The notes beneath the pieces are model-generated. The model was not told the DNA's origin, made no database searches, and worked only from the letters and a program-made list of their open reading frames with translations. Shown piece by piece: positions 31,931 to 40,421 of a DNA stretch of 64,000 bases; the stretch's first letter is position 1; each line of letters opens with the position of its first letter. The position numbers and the translations under genes are program-made. The stretch spans positions 70,917 through 134,916 of the forward strand of contig CABUHY010000003.1 in the NCBI GenBank assembly GCA_902491475.1, given 5' to 3'. Origin of the DNA: an uncultured Eubacteriales bacterium. GTDB taxonomy: Bacteria; Bacillota; Clostridia; Oscillospirales; Acutalibacteraceae.

Positions 31931-31987
31931 TGAAATTGAAAACGAATTTCAATTTGCAATTATATATCTTTTGCCGCCTTATGTCAA
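31931..31987 (-). promoter_or_regulatory. Promoter and Fur/Zur-like operator of the metal cluster
   Basis: TTGACA (31987-31982), 17-bp spacer, TATAAT (31964-31959). Immediately downstream is an inverted repeat TGAAATT-N7-AATTTCA (31931-31951), placed to block transcription start. It is close in style to Fur-family boxes but not a textbook match. Confidence 0.7.
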
Positions 31988-31998
31988 GACAAAAAAAT

Positions 31999-32021
31999 AA
32001 AGACCCGAAAATCGGGTCTTT
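31999..32021. terminator. Terminator of the ferredoxin gene
   Basis: AAAGACCCG (31999-32007), loop of 5, CGGGTCTTT (32013-32021), followed on the minus strand by a run of T. Confidence 0.92.
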
Positions 32022-32043
32022 ATGTAACAGCTTTTCCTAAGGA

Positions 32044-32214
32044 TTATTCCTGTGAGGGAGCTCCTACGGGGCAAACTTCTGCGCAGTTGCCGCATTCAAT
32101 GCAAGTATCCGCATCGATTACGTACTTATCGCCGCCGTCGGAAATAGCTTCAACGGGACATTCTGCAGCGCAAGCACCGCAAGTAATGCAATCATCACTG
32201 ATTTTGTATGCCAT
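32044..32214 (-). CDS. 2[4Fe-4S] ferredoxin
   Basis: The 56-residue clostridial-type ferredoxin has two Cys-x2-Cys-x2-Cys-x3-Cys-Pro motifs: CITCGACAAECPVEAI and CIECGNCAEVCPVGAP. Each binds one 4Fe-4S cluster for low-potential electron transfer in anaerobic metabolism. GGGAGG lies 8 bases before the ATG. It is monocistronic, with its own promoter and terminator. Confidence 0.95.
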   Translation of the reverse strand: MAYKISDDCITCGACAAECPVEAISDGGDKYVIDADTCIECGNCAEVCPVGAPSQE

Positions 32215-32247
32215 AATTCTTACCTCCCTTGTAGTTTATTGAATTAC

Positions 32248-32275
32248 ATTGTAGCACAATTTTTCAAAATATCAA
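32248..32275 (-). promoter_or_regulatory. Promoter of the ferredoxin gene
   Basis: TTGATA (32275-32270), 16-bp spacer, TACAAT (32253-32248). Confidence 0.65.
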
Positions 32276-32292
32276 GTGCTTTTTTGTGAATT

Positions 32293-33156
32293 TTATTCGA
32301 TACCTTTAAGAGCTTCGATTTCTTTCTTGTCGAGCTTAATCTGAGCGTCCTTTATAAGCTTGACGCTGTGGCGTTCAACAGTTATCGGAGCGGCGTCGCT
32401 TCGTCTGTCGAGTCTGATTTTAAGCATACCCGTAATAAGGTTGTTTTCTATTACCGTGCCTCTGCCCTCAACGGTTTCGACGATGGCACCGACCTTGGGC
32501 GTGTGGCGCAAAAGGTGCTCGTAGGTGTCCTGCTCGTATTTGAGACAGCACATAAGTCTGCCGCAGGTTCCGCTTATCTTTACGGGGTTTAATGACATTC
32601 CCTGCTCCTTTGCCATTTTAATGGAAACGGGCTGGAATTCGCCGAGGAATGATTTGCAGCAAAACGGTCTGCCGCATATTCCGAAGCCGCCGAGCATTTT
32701 TGCCTCGTCCCTTACGCCTATCTGCCGCAATTCTATCCTTGTTCTGAATACGCCCGCAAGGTCCTTTACAAGCTCACGGAAGTCAACCCTGCCGTCGGCG
32801 GTAAAGTAGAAAAGGATTTTGCTTGAATCAAAGGTGTATTCGACATCGACAAGCTTCATTTCAAGCCCGTGCTGTGCGATTTTCTCCTCGCATATCTTAT
32901 ATGCCTTTTTCTCTTTTTCCTTGTTCTGTTCAACCGTTTTCAAATCGGCCTCGGTAGCGAGCCTGATTACGGGCTTGAGCGGATTTACGATGCTGTCGTC
33001 GGGAACATCCCTGTTCTCCATCGCAACCTCGCCGCACTCAAGACCTCTTGCGGTTTCGACTATTGCACGGTCGCCCTTTTTGAAGGTCATTCCGTTAGGT
33101 CCGAAGTAGTAGACCTTACCTACATTCTTAAATCTTATACCGACTATTTCTGCCAT
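32293..33156 (-). CDS. ricT: PSP1-domain protein, RicT (YaaT) homologue
   Basis: The 287-residue protein contains the PSP1 domain with FGICGRPFCCKSFL (about 168-181) and KISGTCGRLMCCLKYE (about 206-221). These cysteines bind 4Fe-4S clusters in the RicA-RicF-RicT complex that steers RNase Y and sporulation in Bacillus. It starts 11 bases after holB, the same pairing as in Bacillus (holB-yaaT). Last gene of a five-gene operon. Confidence 0.9.
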   Translation of the reverse strand: MAEIVGIRFKNVGKVYYFGPNGMTFKKGDRAIVETARGLECGEVAMENRDVPDDSIVNPLKPVIRLATEADLKTVEQNKEKEKKAYKICEEKIAQHGLEMKLVDVEYTFDSSKILFYFTADGRVDFRELVKDLAGVFRTRIELRQIGVRDEAKMLGGFGICGRPFCCKSFLGEFQPVSIKMAKEQGMSLNPVKISGTCGRLMCCLKYEQDTYEHLLRHTPKVGAIVETVEGRGTVIENNLITGMLKIRLDRRSDAAPITVERHSVKLIKDAQIKLDKKEIEALKGIE

Positions 33157-33167
33157 ATATTTCTCCT

Positions 33168-34037
33168 TTATTTGCCTACCGCCGAGCGTAAGCGTCCGCT
33201 CATTGCGGTTATGAGTAAATTATAATTTGCGTTTTGTTTGAATAATCCGACAAGCTTTGCCGTTTCCCCGATAAGGGCATACAGCTTGTTTGCCGAAAGT
33301 TTTGAACACAGCACCTGCGTAACATCGGAAAAATCCGAATTGTTTTTACCCGTCTGCTTAAAGATAAGCGCGTCGGTAAATATCCTTGTGAGCGCCGACA
33401 GCGTTTCGAGAAAATCTCCCTTGTCGTTTGCGAGAAAAGAGAGCTCTTTAAGCAGTTCAAGCTCCGTGTCCGCACAAAGCGAAACCGCAATGTTTTCGGC
33501 GAGGGTAACGCATTTTTCGGAATATGTTTCCTCTGCATCCGAAAGGCTTATCAGCGACGCCCTTGAAATTATCGTGTCGAGCATTGCGCTTTTTGACGAA
33601 CAGGTGAGTATGAAGTAATCGAAATGCGGCGGCTCTTCGAGGATTTTGAGCATTGCGTTCTCCGAGGAGTCGTTCATATTCTGCGCTTCGGTTATTATAT
33701 AAACCTTTTTGTCCGAATCGTTCGGGATAACAAAGGCGTCCTGCCTTATCTGCCTCGAGGTTTCGACCTTGAAGGTGTAGTTTTCCTTTTCTTCGCCGTA
33801 TTGCTTTATGTCGGGATTTGAATTTGCCCGACACTTTATACAGGCGGGACATATACCGCAGGGCTTTTCGCCCTCGCCCTTACAGACAATCATATTTGCA
33901 AGAAAACGGGCAAAGCTAAGCCTCGTTTCAAGCGTTCCGCTCTCTATGAGAAAGGTCTGCGGAAATGTGCCGTTCTTTGCATATGACCGAAGAGCCTCGC
34001 TCTCACGGCGGTTTAGATTAAAATCGTCTATTCTCAT
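33168..34037 (-). CDS. holB: DNA polymerase III delta' subunit
   Basis: The 289-residue clamp-loader subunit has a zinc-binding set CKGEGEKPCGICPACIKC (about 52-69), the SRC-like region CSSKSAMLDTIISRASLISL (about 145-164), and EAQNMNDSSENAMLKILEEPP (about 114-134). It lacks a full Walker A, as delta' does. It loads the sliding clamp together with DnaX and delta. It shares its operon with ricT and, unusually, with gltA and transporters upstream. Confidence 0.88.
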   Translation of the reverse strand: MRIDDFNLNRRESEALRSYAKNGTFPQTFLIESGTLETRLSFARFLANMIVCKGEGEKPCGICPACIKCRANSNPDIKQYGEEKENYTFKVETSRQIRQDAFVIPNDSDKKVYIITEAQNMNDSSENAMLKILEEPPHFDYFILTCSSKSAMLDTIISRASLISLSDAEETYSEKCVTLAENIAVSLCADTELELLKELSFLANDKGDFLETLSALTRIFTDALIFKQTGKNNSDFSDVTQVLCSKLSANKLYALIGETAKLVGLFKQNANYNLLITAMSGRLRSAVGK

Positions 34038-34054
34038 AAAATCAAAATCTTTCG

Positions 34055-34993
34055 TTAAAAATTCTGCGAAAGCGCTATCATTACGGGCATTGTGATAATC
34101 GAAATAAAGCTTACGACCGCAACGGTCTGCGACGCCGCCTCGTTATCCCTGCCGTATTTTGTCGAGAACATAACCGTGTTGTTCGCAGTCGGGGCGGATG
34201 CCGAAAGAATAAGCGCCGTGAGCAATGTGCCCGAAATGCCCATAAGCCTGAACACGCCGAACGAAATCAGCGGCATTGCAATAAGCTTCAACAGCGCCAC
34301 AAGGTACGCTTCACGGCGTAAAAACATCTTTTTAAGGTCGGTTTTTGAAAGGTATGTGCCGAACATAAGCATTGCAAGCGGAGTGTTTATGCTTGCGATG
34401 TATTCGACGGGTGTGAGTATAACATCGGGAAGCCTTATTTCCAAAAGATAAATCGGCAGACCGATTATAACCGAGATAATACCGGGGTTCAAGATAAGCG
34501 ATTTAAGGCTTATCGGCGATTTTCCGTTTTCGCTCTTTTTCATAAGGTAAACGCCGTGCGTGAACGAAAAAACATTGAAAGGGATAAGCACGCCCGAGCA
34601 GAAGAACACGCCCTCAGTGCCGAGCACCGCCGCCGCAAGCGGAAGCACCATATATCCGACATTGCCGTAAACGCAGGCGAATTTATATACCCGCATTGCG
34701 TCCTCCTTGCCGTGCCTGAAAAAGGGCAGGGAGATTATAATCGCGATAATGTGGAACACCGTTCCGCCGAGGAACGACATAAGAAGATTGTGCCAATTTT
34801 CATCGGTCAATTCCATTGCGGTAAACGATGAAATTATAATTGCGGGAGTAACGATGTAGAAAAGCAGGTCGTTTGTAAGCCTTGAAGCCTTTTCGGTATA
34901 AAGCTTGGTTCTGTCGCATATAAAGCCGACAGCAACTATAATGTAAAGAATTGCCACCTGCTTTGCCGCAACCGCAACATTTTGTAAAAACAT
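34055..34993 (-). CDS. AEC-family transporter (auxin efflux carrier type)
   Basis: The 312-residue protein has ten predicted membrane helices in two five-helix halves, with the family feature ASAPTANNTVMFSTKYG near residues 268-284. Such carriers export or exchange small organic anions (malate, malonate, lactate in known cases). Placed after gltA in the operon, a di- or tricarboxylate is a fair guess, not shown. Confidence 0.85.
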   Translation of the reverse strand: MFLQNVAVAAKQVAILYIIVAVGFICDRTKLYTEKASRLTNDLLFYIVTPAIIISSFTAMELTDENWHNLLMSFLGGTVFHIIAIIISLPFFRHGKEDAMRVYKFACVYGNVGYMVLPLAAAVLGTEGVFFCSGVLIPFNVFSFTHGVYLMKKSENGKSPISLKSLILNPGIISVIIGLPIYLLEIRLPDVILTPVEYIASINTPLAMLMFGTYLSKTDLKKMFLRREAYLVALLKLIAMPLISFGVFRLMGISGTLLTALILSASAPTANNTVMFSTKYGRDNEAASQTVAVVSFISIITMPVMIALSQNF

Positions 34994-35007
34994 ATACTTC
35001 CCCGCCG

Positions 35008-35964
35008 TCAGTTTTCAAGGAAGTCTTCGTCAACGGGTTCTTTGGACGGCTTTTCCGTTTCATCTGCCAACAGCTCGTCCTCGTCTGCGCTTCTGCCCGA
35101 TTTTGAGCAGGCGTCAACATAGATAATCGCAAACACGCCGAAGGTTATATCGGTAAGCGAGAACGGAAAGCCTGTCGGGAGGGTTGAGGAAAGACCGCAA
35201 ACCGTAACCGCAAGCCTTGAAACGCCGATAACAAGCGCAAACATCGCCGCAACAAGGGCGTATCTCATAGCCTTGCGCATTTCGTGCTTTTGGCAAATCT
35301 GCGAGCTTATCCTTGCAAACGACATAAAGAACAGCATCATAAATATAAGCATTGCAAGCTCAAGCAGAAGGTCTGCAAGAACTACGAAGCTTATCTTGGT
35401 CATAAATCTGTAAACCGTTCTGAACATAGCCCAGAAAAGGGGAGTCAGAGCAAGGAATTTGTAATCGGCAAAGGAGCCCTTGCCGTCGTGGTAATAAAGG
35501 GCGAAAAGTATGAAGTAAATGCAGGCGCAAAGTCCGAAAACAGCCTCAAAGAACACGGAGAACATACCGTTTGAGAACAGATATGCAACAGTGTTCGAGC
35601 CTGCGCCGTAGCTTGTAACCGATTTTATGAAAGAGCCGACGCAAATGCCCGTGTCATATGCAAGACCGAGCGCAAACAGCGCCGCACCGATACAAAGCGG
35701 CTTTGATTTACCTCTTACCGACTTTGAAGCCGTAACCTTATTTGTGAGCGTAACAAGCACGAATATTGCCGCCGCAAAGATAACTGCGAGCGCATAGAAA
35801 ATATAAACGCTTGCATTTACTCGTGAGAAAAATCCGCTTGAGTCTCTCTCGTTAAGGCAGACAAGCTGATAAATTCTGACAGGGATTAAAGCCGCAAGCG
35901 CAACGCCGAGGACAGCGTATATCGCCTTGAAGCCGATGTTCTTTTTTGCTGATTTTGAACTCAT
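35008..35964 (-). CDS. Multi-pass membrane protein of unknown function
   Basis: The 318-residue protein is not recognised. About eight hydrophobic helices (residues 12-30, 50-70, 86-105, 122-150, 165-180, 190-215, 230-250, 265-285), then a charged acidic C-terminal tail rich in Glu/Asp. It lies 20 bases after gltA and 14 before the AEC carrier, so it belongs to the same operon. No motif suggests a transporter class. Confidence 0.7.
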   Translation of the reverse strand: MSSKSAKKNIGFKAIYAVLGVALAALIPVRIYQLVCLNERDSSGFFSRVNASVYIFYALAVIFAAAIFVLVTLTNKVTASKSVRGKSKPLCIGAALFALGLAYDTGICVGSFIKSVTSYGAGSNTVAYLFSNGMFSVFFEAVFGLCACIYFILFALYYHDGKGSFADYKFLALTPLFWAMFRTVYRFMTKISFVVLADLLLELAMLIFMMLFFMSFARISSQICQKHEMRKAMRYALVAAMFALVIGVSRLAVTVCGLSSTLPTGFPFSLTDITFGVFAIIYVDACSKSGRSADEDELLADETEKPSKEPVDEDFLEN

Positions 35965-35984
35965 TTTTCAAGCCTCTTTCGTAA

Positions 35985-37397
35985 TTATCTTTCTTCGGTG
36001 GGAATGTATTCGTTCTGTACCTCGTGGTCGTCGATTCGTTCCGAAAGCGGAACAAAATTCCTCGGCAGCGAAACGCTCTTGTATGCGGGGCGCATTATCT
36101 TTCCGCCGGAATAAAGCTCTTCTATTCTGTGAGCGCACCAGCCGGGAACCCTTGCCGACATAAATATCGGGGTGAAAAGCTCCTCGGGAATTCGCAGCAT
36201 CGAGTAGATAAGACCAGAGTACAAATCGACATTGGCGCATATTTTTTTCTTTATGCCCTTGTATTTGCAGAAAAGCTCGGGTGTGACCTTTTCAACGGTT
36301 TCGAGAATTCTGAAATCCTCCTCGTAACCGAACTGTGCCGAGTACTTTTGAGCGTCCTTTTTAAGCAGTACCGCTCTCGGGTCGGAAAGGGTATATACGG
36401 CGTGACCCATACCGTATATGAGCCCCGAGCCGTCGCCCGCCTCTTTTTTGATAACCTTTGTAAGGTAATCGGCTATCTGACCCTCGTCAGCCGTGTTTTT
36501 GACATTTGCTTTTATATCCTCCACCATTTTGTGAACCCTTATATTTGCACCGCCGTGCTTGGGTCCTTTAAGGGAGCCGATACCCGCGGCGATTGCCGAG
36601 TAGGTGTCCGTTCCCGTGGAGGTAATGCAGCGTGTTGTGAAAGCCGAGTTGTTACCGCCGCCGTGGTCTGCGTGAATTATCATACAGGTGTCAAGAAGCT
36701 TTGCTTCCGCGTCCGTGAACTTGCGGTCGGAGCGGATAGAGCCCAAAATGGACTCCGCCATAGTGTAGTTGAGGTTGTTCTGATGAATGTACATGCTCTT
36801 ACGGTCAAAGGTTCTTCTTTTAGCCTGATAAGCGTAGGACATAAGCATCGGTATTTGCGCTATAAGCTGGATTGACTGGCGCAGAACATTTTCAAGCGAG
36901 GTGTCGTCGGGATTTTCGTCAAAGGTGTAAAGTCCGAGCACGGAGCTTGCAACCTTGTTCATAATATCTCTCGACGGAGCTTTCATTATTATATCCTCGA
37001 TAAATTCGTCGGGAAGCTCCCTTGCCTGAGCGAGAACGGAAGTGAAAACATCAAGCTGCTCCTTTGTCGGCAAATCGCCGAAAAGCAGAAGCCATACGAC
37101 CTCTTCAAAGCCGAAACGGTTCTCCTCCTTACAGTTTTTGACTATATCGCTCATATTTATACCGCGGTAAAAAAGTCTGCCCTCTCTGGGTACACGCTCG
37201 CCGTCGTCTATGTAGTAGCCCTCAACCGAGCAAATCCTCGTAAGACCTGCCATAACGCCCGTGCCGTCGGAATTCCTCAAGCCCTTTTTAACATCAAATC
37301 TTTTATAGTCCTCGGGCTGTATGCTGTTATTTTTCAGCAATTCGTCGCATAAACTATGAATGGTATTGTCGGAGATGGAAGAAATAAATTCGGACAT
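35985..37397 (-). CDS. gltA: Citrate / 2-methylcitrate synthase
   Basis: The 470-residue citrate synthase-fold enzyme condenses acetyl-CoA (or propionyl-CoA) with oxaloacetate. Catalytic His in HADHGGGNNSAF (about 235), second His in GMGHAVYTLSDPR (about 320) and the Asp of NVDLYSGL (about 383) are present. Length is larger than typical citrate synthases, as in several Clostridia. It is the first gene of an operon reaching ricT. A 22-bp palindrome overlaps the promoter. The name gltA is by function; methylcitrate activity is possible. Confidence 0.88.
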   Translation of the reverse strand: MSEFISSISDNTIHSLCDELLKNNSIQPEDYKRFDVKKGLRNSDGTGVMAGLTRICSVEGYYIDDGERVPREGRLFYRGINMSDIVKNCKEENRFGFEEVVWLLLFGDLPTKEQLDVFTSVLAQARELPDEFIEDIIMKAPSRDIMNKVASSVLGLYTFDENPDDTSLENVLRQSIQLIAQIPMLMSYAYQAKRRTFDRKSMYIHQNNLNYTMAESILGSIRSDRKFTDAEAKLLDTCMIIHADHGGGNNSAFTTRCITSTGTDTYSAIAAGIGSLKGPKHGGANIRVHKMVEDIKANVKNTADEGQIADYLTKVIKKEAGDGSGLIYGMGHAVYTLSDPRAVLLKKDAQKYSAQFGYEEDFRILETVEKVTPELFCKYKGIKKKICANVDLYSGLIYSMLRIPEELFTPIFMSARVPGWCAHRIEELYSGGKIMRPAYKSVSLPRNFVPLSERIDDHEVQNEYIPTEER

Positions 37398-37438
37398 TTC
37401 CGAGCCTCCTTACAAATAAAATAATATATCAAGACACA

Positions 37439-37474
37439 ATTATACATTTTAATTGATATTCTATTGTATATCAA
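37439..37474 (-). promoter_or_regulatory. gltA promoter with palindromic operator candidate
   Basis: TATAAT (37444-37439) on the minus strand; the -35 region is covered by TTGATAT-N8-ATATCAA (37453-37474). Another ATATATCAA half-site is near 37425-37433. This suggests control by a regulator I cannot name. Confidence 0.5.
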
Positions 37475-37526
37475 AACAGCCGTAAAGTCAACGAAAACCA
37501 AAGAATTATAAACGGAGGTACATTAA

Positions 37527-38528
37527 ATGAAAAGACCCGTAATTTTTGTGATTGTAATGCTTGTCGCAATGATAGCGACTCCCGTGGCGGCGCTTGACCT
37601 GTCGGAGTTTTCGGCAAAGAATGTAAAAGAGACATTCTCCACTTCGTTTTCGTCAGAAGCGGACAAGGAAACCGATGCGGAAAACGGCGTTGTAAAGGTT
37701 ATGGCAAAAGCCGACGGCAACATAATGACGGCGTCCGTTACTGAATATCTTGTCGGCTGCGTTGCAAGCGAAATGCCTGCGACATATCACGAGGAGGCGC
37801 TCAAAGCGCAGGCGGTTGCGGCATACACAAACCTTGTAAGGCTTCGTAAAAATCCCGATTCCTCACTCAACGGTGCCGATATATCGGACGACCCGAAAAA
37901 GCATCAGGGATATTTAAGCGAGGAACAGCAAAAGGAAAAATGGGGCGACAAATACGACCGCTATCACGAAAAAATACTTGCCGCCGTAAGCGAGGTGGCG
38001 GGGCAGGCGGTGACCTATAATTCCGATCCGATAGTTGCGGCGTACTGTGCCATAAGCACGGGCAAGACCGAAAACGCCTCGGACATATGGGGCGGGGAAT
38101 TGCCGTATCTTGTCTCGGTTGTGTCTTCGGGCGATAAGCTGTCTCCCGACTGTTCCTCAACTGTCGTTCTGACTGCGGAGCAGTTTGCAGCCTCCCTGTC
38201 GGGCGACCCCGAAATTCAGCTCGGCGACGACCCGTCTGCATGGATAGGAAACACGGAGCGCACCGAAGCGGGAGCGGTAAAAAGCATTGTCATAGGCGGC
38301 AAAACCCTCACGGGCACAAAGGCTCGTAATCTGTTTTCTTTGAGGAGCCCCGCCTTTTCGGTCGAATACTCAAACGGAAGCTTTACCTTTAATGTGACGG
38401 GCTACGGGCACCTTATAGGAATGAGCCAGTACGGCGCCGACTATATGGCAAGAAACGGCAGTGATTACAAGGCGATACTTTCCCATTACTATACGGGCAC
38501 GAAAATCGAAAAAATATCGCTTGAATAA
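37527..38528 (+). CDS. spoIID: SpoIID/LytB-domain protein (stage II sporulation protein D-like)
   Basis: The 333-residue protein has an N-terminal membrane/signal segment (VIFVIVMLVAMIATPVAAL). The SpoIID domain begins VTEYLVGCVASEMPATYHEEALKAQAVAAY (about 71-100, with the catalytic Glu in SEMP) and ends GYGHLIGMSQYGADYMARNG (about 291-310). SpoIID is a lytic transglycosylase that thins septal peptidoglycan during engulfment. Strong AGGAGG-like site before the ATG. Monocistronic, divergent from gltA. It supports a spore-forming or formerly spore-forming lineage. Confidence 0.87.
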   Translation: MKRPVIFVIVMLVAMIATPVAALDLSEFSAKNVKETFSTSFSSEADKETDAENGVVKVMAKADGNIMTASVTEYLVGCVASEMPATYHEEALKAQAVAAYTNLVRLRKNPDSSLNGADISDDPKKHQGYLSEEQQKEKWGDKYDRYHEKILAAVSEVAGQAVTYNSDPIVAAYCAISTGKTENASDIWGGELPYLVSVVSSGDKLSPDCSSTVVLTAEQFAASLSGDPEIQLGDDPSAWIGNTERTEAGAVKSIVIGGKTLTGTKARNLFSLRSPAFSVEYSNGSFTFNVTGYGHLIGMSQYGADYMARNGSDYKAILSHYYTGTKIEKISLE

Positions 38529-38535
38529 ACAAAAA

Positions 38536-38560
38536 ACGGAGATGAAAATCTCCGTTTTTA
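38536..38560. terminator. Bidirectional terminator between spoIID and the HAD gene
   Basis: ACGGAGAT, loop GAAA, ATCTCCGT, with A and T runs on each side. Confidence 0.9.
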
Positions 38561-38574
38561 ATCTGTTTAATCCG

Positions 38575-39363
38575 TTATAATTCCTCAGCCAAAGCCTTTA
38601 ACGACTTTGCGACAAACGAGGCTTTAATATCGCTTTTTTCATAGGAGGCAAGGTCCGTAACGCCCGTCAGCACAAGCACCGAGGTAACCCCGTTGTTCAT
38701 ACCGATTGCAATGTCCGTTTCAAGCCTGTCCCCGATAAAGCAAAGCTCCTCTTTTTTACAGCCGAGCTTTTCCGTAAGGTATTCGACCGTGTGGGCGTGG
38801 GGCTTGCCCATAACCTCGGGGTCCTTACCCGTGGAGGCTTTGAACATAGCCATCATTGAGCCCGTGTCGGGCATAAAGCCGTCTGCCGTCGGACAGTTGA
38901 AATCGGGGTGCGTGGCAATGTATTTTTTGCCGTCTGCAATGAACTTGCAGGCTTTTCTTATCTTTTCATAGGTAAGGGTTGTGTCAAAGCCGAGCACCAC
39001 GATGTCGGGATTTTCTTCCTCAAGCTCAATACCGGCGTTTACAAAATCGGCGGTCAGCCTTTCGTTGCCGAGAAGATAAACCCCGGCGTCGGGATAATTC
39101 TTTTTAAGATGCGAAATTGTAACATGGGAGGAAATAACGATTTTACCGTCCGTTACATCACAGCCCATATTGTGAAGCTTGTTTTTGCACACCTCAACAT
39201 TGTTCGACGAGTTGTTGGTAAAGAAACAGAAATCTTTTCCCACGCTCTTAACCTTTTCAAGGAAATCGAGCGAGCCGTCGATAAGGTTGCCGTCAAGGTA
39301 AAATGTGCCGTCCATATCGATGATAAAGTATTTTATTTTATCAAATAAAGCGTTTTTACTCAT
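38575..39363 (-). CDS. HAD-superfamily phosphatase, subclass IIA (NagD/AraL-like)
   Basis: The 262-residue protein has motif I FIIDMDGTFYLDG (residues 13-25, Asp nucleophile in DMDGT), motif II FFTNNSSNN (about 46), the C2 cap domain between about 85 and 190, and motif III/IV GDRLETDIAIGMNNG. It dephosphorylates small sugar or nucleotide phosphates; the true substrate is not readable from sequence. It precedes, by 10 bases on the same strand, nothing in its operon but the membrane-anchored gene upstream. Confidence 0.9.
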   Translation of the reverse strand: MSKNALFDKIKYFIIDMDGTFYLDGNLIDGSLDFLEKVKSVGKDFCFFTNNSSNNVEVCKNKLHNMGCDVTDGKIVISSHVTISHLKKNYPDAGVYLLGNERLTADFVNAGIELEEENPDIVVLGFDTTLTYEKIRKACKFIADGKKYIATHPDFNCPTADGFMPDTGSMMAMFKASTGKDPEVMGKPHAHTVEYLTEKLGCKKEELCFIGDRLETDIAIGMNNGVTSVLVLTGVTDLASYEKSDIKASFVAKSLKALAEEL

Positions 39364-39373
39364 TTACTGCTCC

Positions 39374-40276
39374 TTACCATTCAACGGTGTATCTGTCCTC
39401 AAAGCAGAGACCTACCTTGCAGTCCATTCCGAGAGCCGACAGGCTGAGATACATCGGCATATGAACATATAACTCGCTGATGTCGCCCGTGCTTTTTTCT
39501 ATGCTTGCAATAAGATATACATCTTCGTAATCGCAGTGGATTTCGGAAATCTCGACATATCCCGCAACTGCGTCCGTAATTTCCTGTTTTGTGATTATTG
39601 TGCCTACGGCGCCCGTGCCCTTTCCGTTTACGGGGTCAGCCTCGGGGAGCATATGTATTTCTATCTCGTAAAAATCGCCCTTTTCGGTACAGGTTGCGCT
39701 TTCGACCTCTTCCGCCGAGAGTACGCAAACGGCTTTTGAGGGCGGAAAAGCGTCCGCAATTTCATCACGCTGCGTAAAGGTCTTGGGTTCGAGGTCCTCT
39801 GTAAGAAATCTTCCCATTACAGCCTTACCTATCCTTGAAAGTATGGGGTTGTTTCCCGTTTCGATAACGCCGTTGTAGTTGGAAGCTCTGTTATATATTC
39901 TTGTAACGCTCTTTGCCTGCAATTTGACCTTTGCGTTTGCGGCTTTGTAATATTCGACAATTTCTTCCTTTGTCTGCGGCATTTTTGTAAGGTCAACGGG
40001 CGGAACATCGCTGTCCGGCAGGGGAAGTGCCGAGCCGTTTGCACCGTCGGAAGCCGTATTGTTTCCGTTTGCGGGCAAAGCCGAGGGGGAAATAATATCC
40101 GTACCCGGCTTTTCGGAGGACGCCGACTGATAGAGGGTGTTGCCGTCCTTATATGCCATATAAAGCACAATATACGCTATTGCCACTCCCATTATAAGAC
40201 CGACAGCTTTGGCAAATACGCTCCAGAACGACCTGCCTGTTTCGGCTTTTTCGGAAGAGGTTGCTTTTTCATTCAT
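39374..40276 (-). CDS. Membrane-anchored protein of unknown function
   Basis: The 300-residue protein has a short cytoplasmic start, one membrane helix (about residues 20-44, FAKAVGLIMGVAIAYIVLYMAY), a Ser/Pro/Asn-rich linker to about 90, and an extracellular alpha/beta domain to the end. I recognise no family. It is 10 bases upstream of the HAD phosphatase and co-transcribed with it. Confidence 0.7.
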   Translation of the reverse strand: MNEKATSSEKAETGRSFWSVFAKAVGLIMGVAIAYIVLYMAYKDGNTLYQSASSEKPGTDIISPSALPANGNNTASDGANGSALPLPDSDVPPVDLTKMPQTKEEIVEYYKAANAKVKLQAKSVTRIYNRASNYNGVIETGNNPILSRIGKAVMGRFLTEDLEPKTFTQRDEIADAFPPSKAVCVLSAEEVESATCTEKGDFYEIEIHMLPEADPVNGKGTGAVGTIITKQEITDAVAGYVEISEIHCDYEDVYLIASIEKSTGDISELYVHMPMYLSLSALGMDCKVGLCFEDRYTVEW

Positions 40277-40338
40277 ATAATTACTCTTTTCTTATTATAC
40301 ATTTTCCTTTCGTATTTTACATTTTTTGCGCTTTAAAG

Positions 40339-40366
40339 TCAATAAAATCACATTATATTTTATTGA
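40339..40366. promoter_or_regulatory. Palindrome between divergent genes (39374-40276 gene / exoA)
   Basis: TCAATAAAAT (40339-40348) and ATTTTATTGA (40357-40366), 8 bases apart. The absence of a T-run after a strong stem and its place between divergent genes fit an operator better than a terminator. Confidence 0.4.
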
Positions 40367-40421
40367 GCCTTTTCGGATAATGTGATATACTTTTATAAAA
40401 AATACAGGAGTTAAAATAAAT

